From Chloranthus sessilifolius (taxonomy: Eukaryota; Streptophyta; Magnoliopsida; Chloranthales; Chloranthaceae), in assembly GCA_021018995.1 (NCBI GenBank), contig CM037588.1:150183725-150247724 (forward strand): 64,000 nt of DNA, written 5' to 3'. The notes beneath the pieces were generated by a model that was given only the letters and a program-made list of their open reading frames with translations, did not search any database and was not told the origin of the DNA. Shown piece by piece: positions 63,154 to 64,000 of this stretch (its first letter is position 1; each line of letters opens with the position of its first letter). The position numbers and the translations under genes were made by a program.

Positions 63154-64000
63154 GTCGGAGTAGATAGTCCAGTCTCCTGGCCACAGAACAAACAACTTCG
63201 GAACAGACAAGCCTCCTTTGCATAATTGAACACATTTTAGAATTCTACCCCATGCCATTTCCTAGGCAAAAAATTTGGCTTTTAGCGGGTCAGGTGCATT
63301 CCATAGTGAGGTCCACTAAAGGTTGACTAAGGATCTCCTACTCAGGAACCCATAAAAAGATCTAACCGAGAATTTTCCTTTCTTATCCCACCTCCACACT
63401 TTTCTATCAGGATGATTCCTATCGACCTCAACATTGCTTAACACCCCCTGTAAAATTCCAAAAATTATCCTTCATCTTCTTTTAGATTACGTCGGAGGTG
63501 GATGTTCCAAGACGAGATGCTCCAGTCTCTCTCCCAAACATCCATCATTGTTGCATTTTTGTTCACCACAAGTCTTAATATCATAGGGAATCTCATCTCA
63601 AATGGCTGCTCTCCCCACCAGCAATACCTCCAAATTCTTATCTCATTTTCCCACACAAAACTCTATGCTCTTCTTGAAACTATCTCTAGTCCTGTTCACA
63701 CCCTTCCACCAACCCGAGCCAACCTGAACTCTTGGGCCCCTAATTCCACCACCCAATCTATCTCTAATGTACTTTTTCCGTTGACTGAAGATAAACAAAA
63801 TGAAAACTTATGTGAGACAGGAGTGTAGCTAAAATTTTTCCCTTCTATGTTCAGTAAAGTAAATTCTCTCAAAAGAATACGTAATTGCAAATCGAGACGG
63901 GAGAATGAAAGACTGAGCAGATGTGTCTTTGTGATTTCACCATGTTGGTGGAACATTCATTCTTTTGGGTTGCGGGAGAAATTTGGATGTTCATACTAAT

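Larger units (their letters stand above)
62206..64000 (-). mobile_element. L1-type LINE, 3' half, running off the window
   Basis: On the minus strand: IRIWRYCWWGEQPFEMRFPM (about 63640-63580), WDISSWNIHLRRNLKED-like (about 63520), DRKVWRWDKKGKFSVRSFYG (about 63405-63345), LWNAPDPLKAKFFA (about 63310-63270), EMAWGRILKCVQLCKGGLSV (63260-63200). A 3' part, FWGRKKKEIFKRKYGTCRAT-like, follows (about 62615-62550). This is the end of L1 RT through zf-RVT. The left edge is taken at TTTTTTT (62206-62212), the poly(A) tail read from the other strand. Stops and frameshifts are frequent. A MITE sits in the zf-RVT part. Confidence 0.85.

Noticed and set aside
1..64000. Endogenous pararetrovirus or other viral insertion
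   Set aside because: All RT, RNase H and integrase motifs fit Ty3/gypsy, Ty1/copia or LINE elements; no movement-protein or virus-type coat-protein motif was seen.

Overview
The window is transposon-packed nuclear DNA of a flowering plant. The evidence is plant-type LTR retrotransposons of both superfamilies, RTE and L1 LINEs, hAT-type MITEs with 8-bp target duplications, a TRIM, and one spliceosomal exon of a WD40-repeat gene. I see no prokaryotic or organellar genes. Species cannot be named from what is visible. Almost every coding stretch is a decayed piece of a mobile element with frameshifts and stops. The one host-gene signal is a single 165-bp exon near 14.6 kb. There is also a 5'-damaged U2 snRNA copy near 61.7 kb.

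Layout. 1-5629: a Ty3/gypsy chromovirus (Tekay/Del-like) with part of its left LTR, gag, protease, truncated RT, integrase, chromodomain and right LTR. A second gag start follows (5630-5974), then an inverted LTR piece (6023-7022). 7104-12984: a non-autonomous gypsy element carrying gag, protease and integrase C-terminus/chromodomain but no RT or integrase core; a 999-bp hAT element sits in its chromodomain. 12985-15700: intron-like sequence with the WD40 exon and a MITE-like insert. 15700-18330: an RTE LINE remnant (minus) and a Ty1/copia remnant (plus). 18634-34985: large gag-only gypsy element A (minus), with long LTRs, several tandem arrays, a TRIM in gag and a block of chromovirus-like fragments (elements C and D) inside its right LTR. 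35100-39165: hAT transposase remnant, inverted-repeat element, copia 3' end, RTE LINE. 39470-40650: GC-rich LARD-like sequence.

41548-55945: copia element F, split inside its integrase by gypsy element B (42826-53227, minus, 5-bp target duplication with one mismatch). B is a diverged relative of A and itself carries a small gypsy element E, a GATACG-type hAT MITE in its LTR and another hAT MITE in its internal array. 55955-57015: hAT-like MITE and L1 endonuclease fragment. 57165-60837: copia element G split by a 1020-bp solo LTR. 60838-64000: LINE zinc-finger fragment, U2 pseudogene, and an L1 element on the minus strand with a second GATACG MITE.

The parts do not form a host pathway; they record layered insertion. 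The most unusual signals are: a small reading frame inside the LTRs of both A and B that keeps its protein sequence; clustered 12-15 bp palindromic or near-palindromic motifs in several LTRs; non-autonomous gypsy elements that keep Gag plus the integrase tail/chromodomain while losing all of the polymerase; and a chromodomain core repeated three times in element C. All assignments come from reading translations and repeats by eye.
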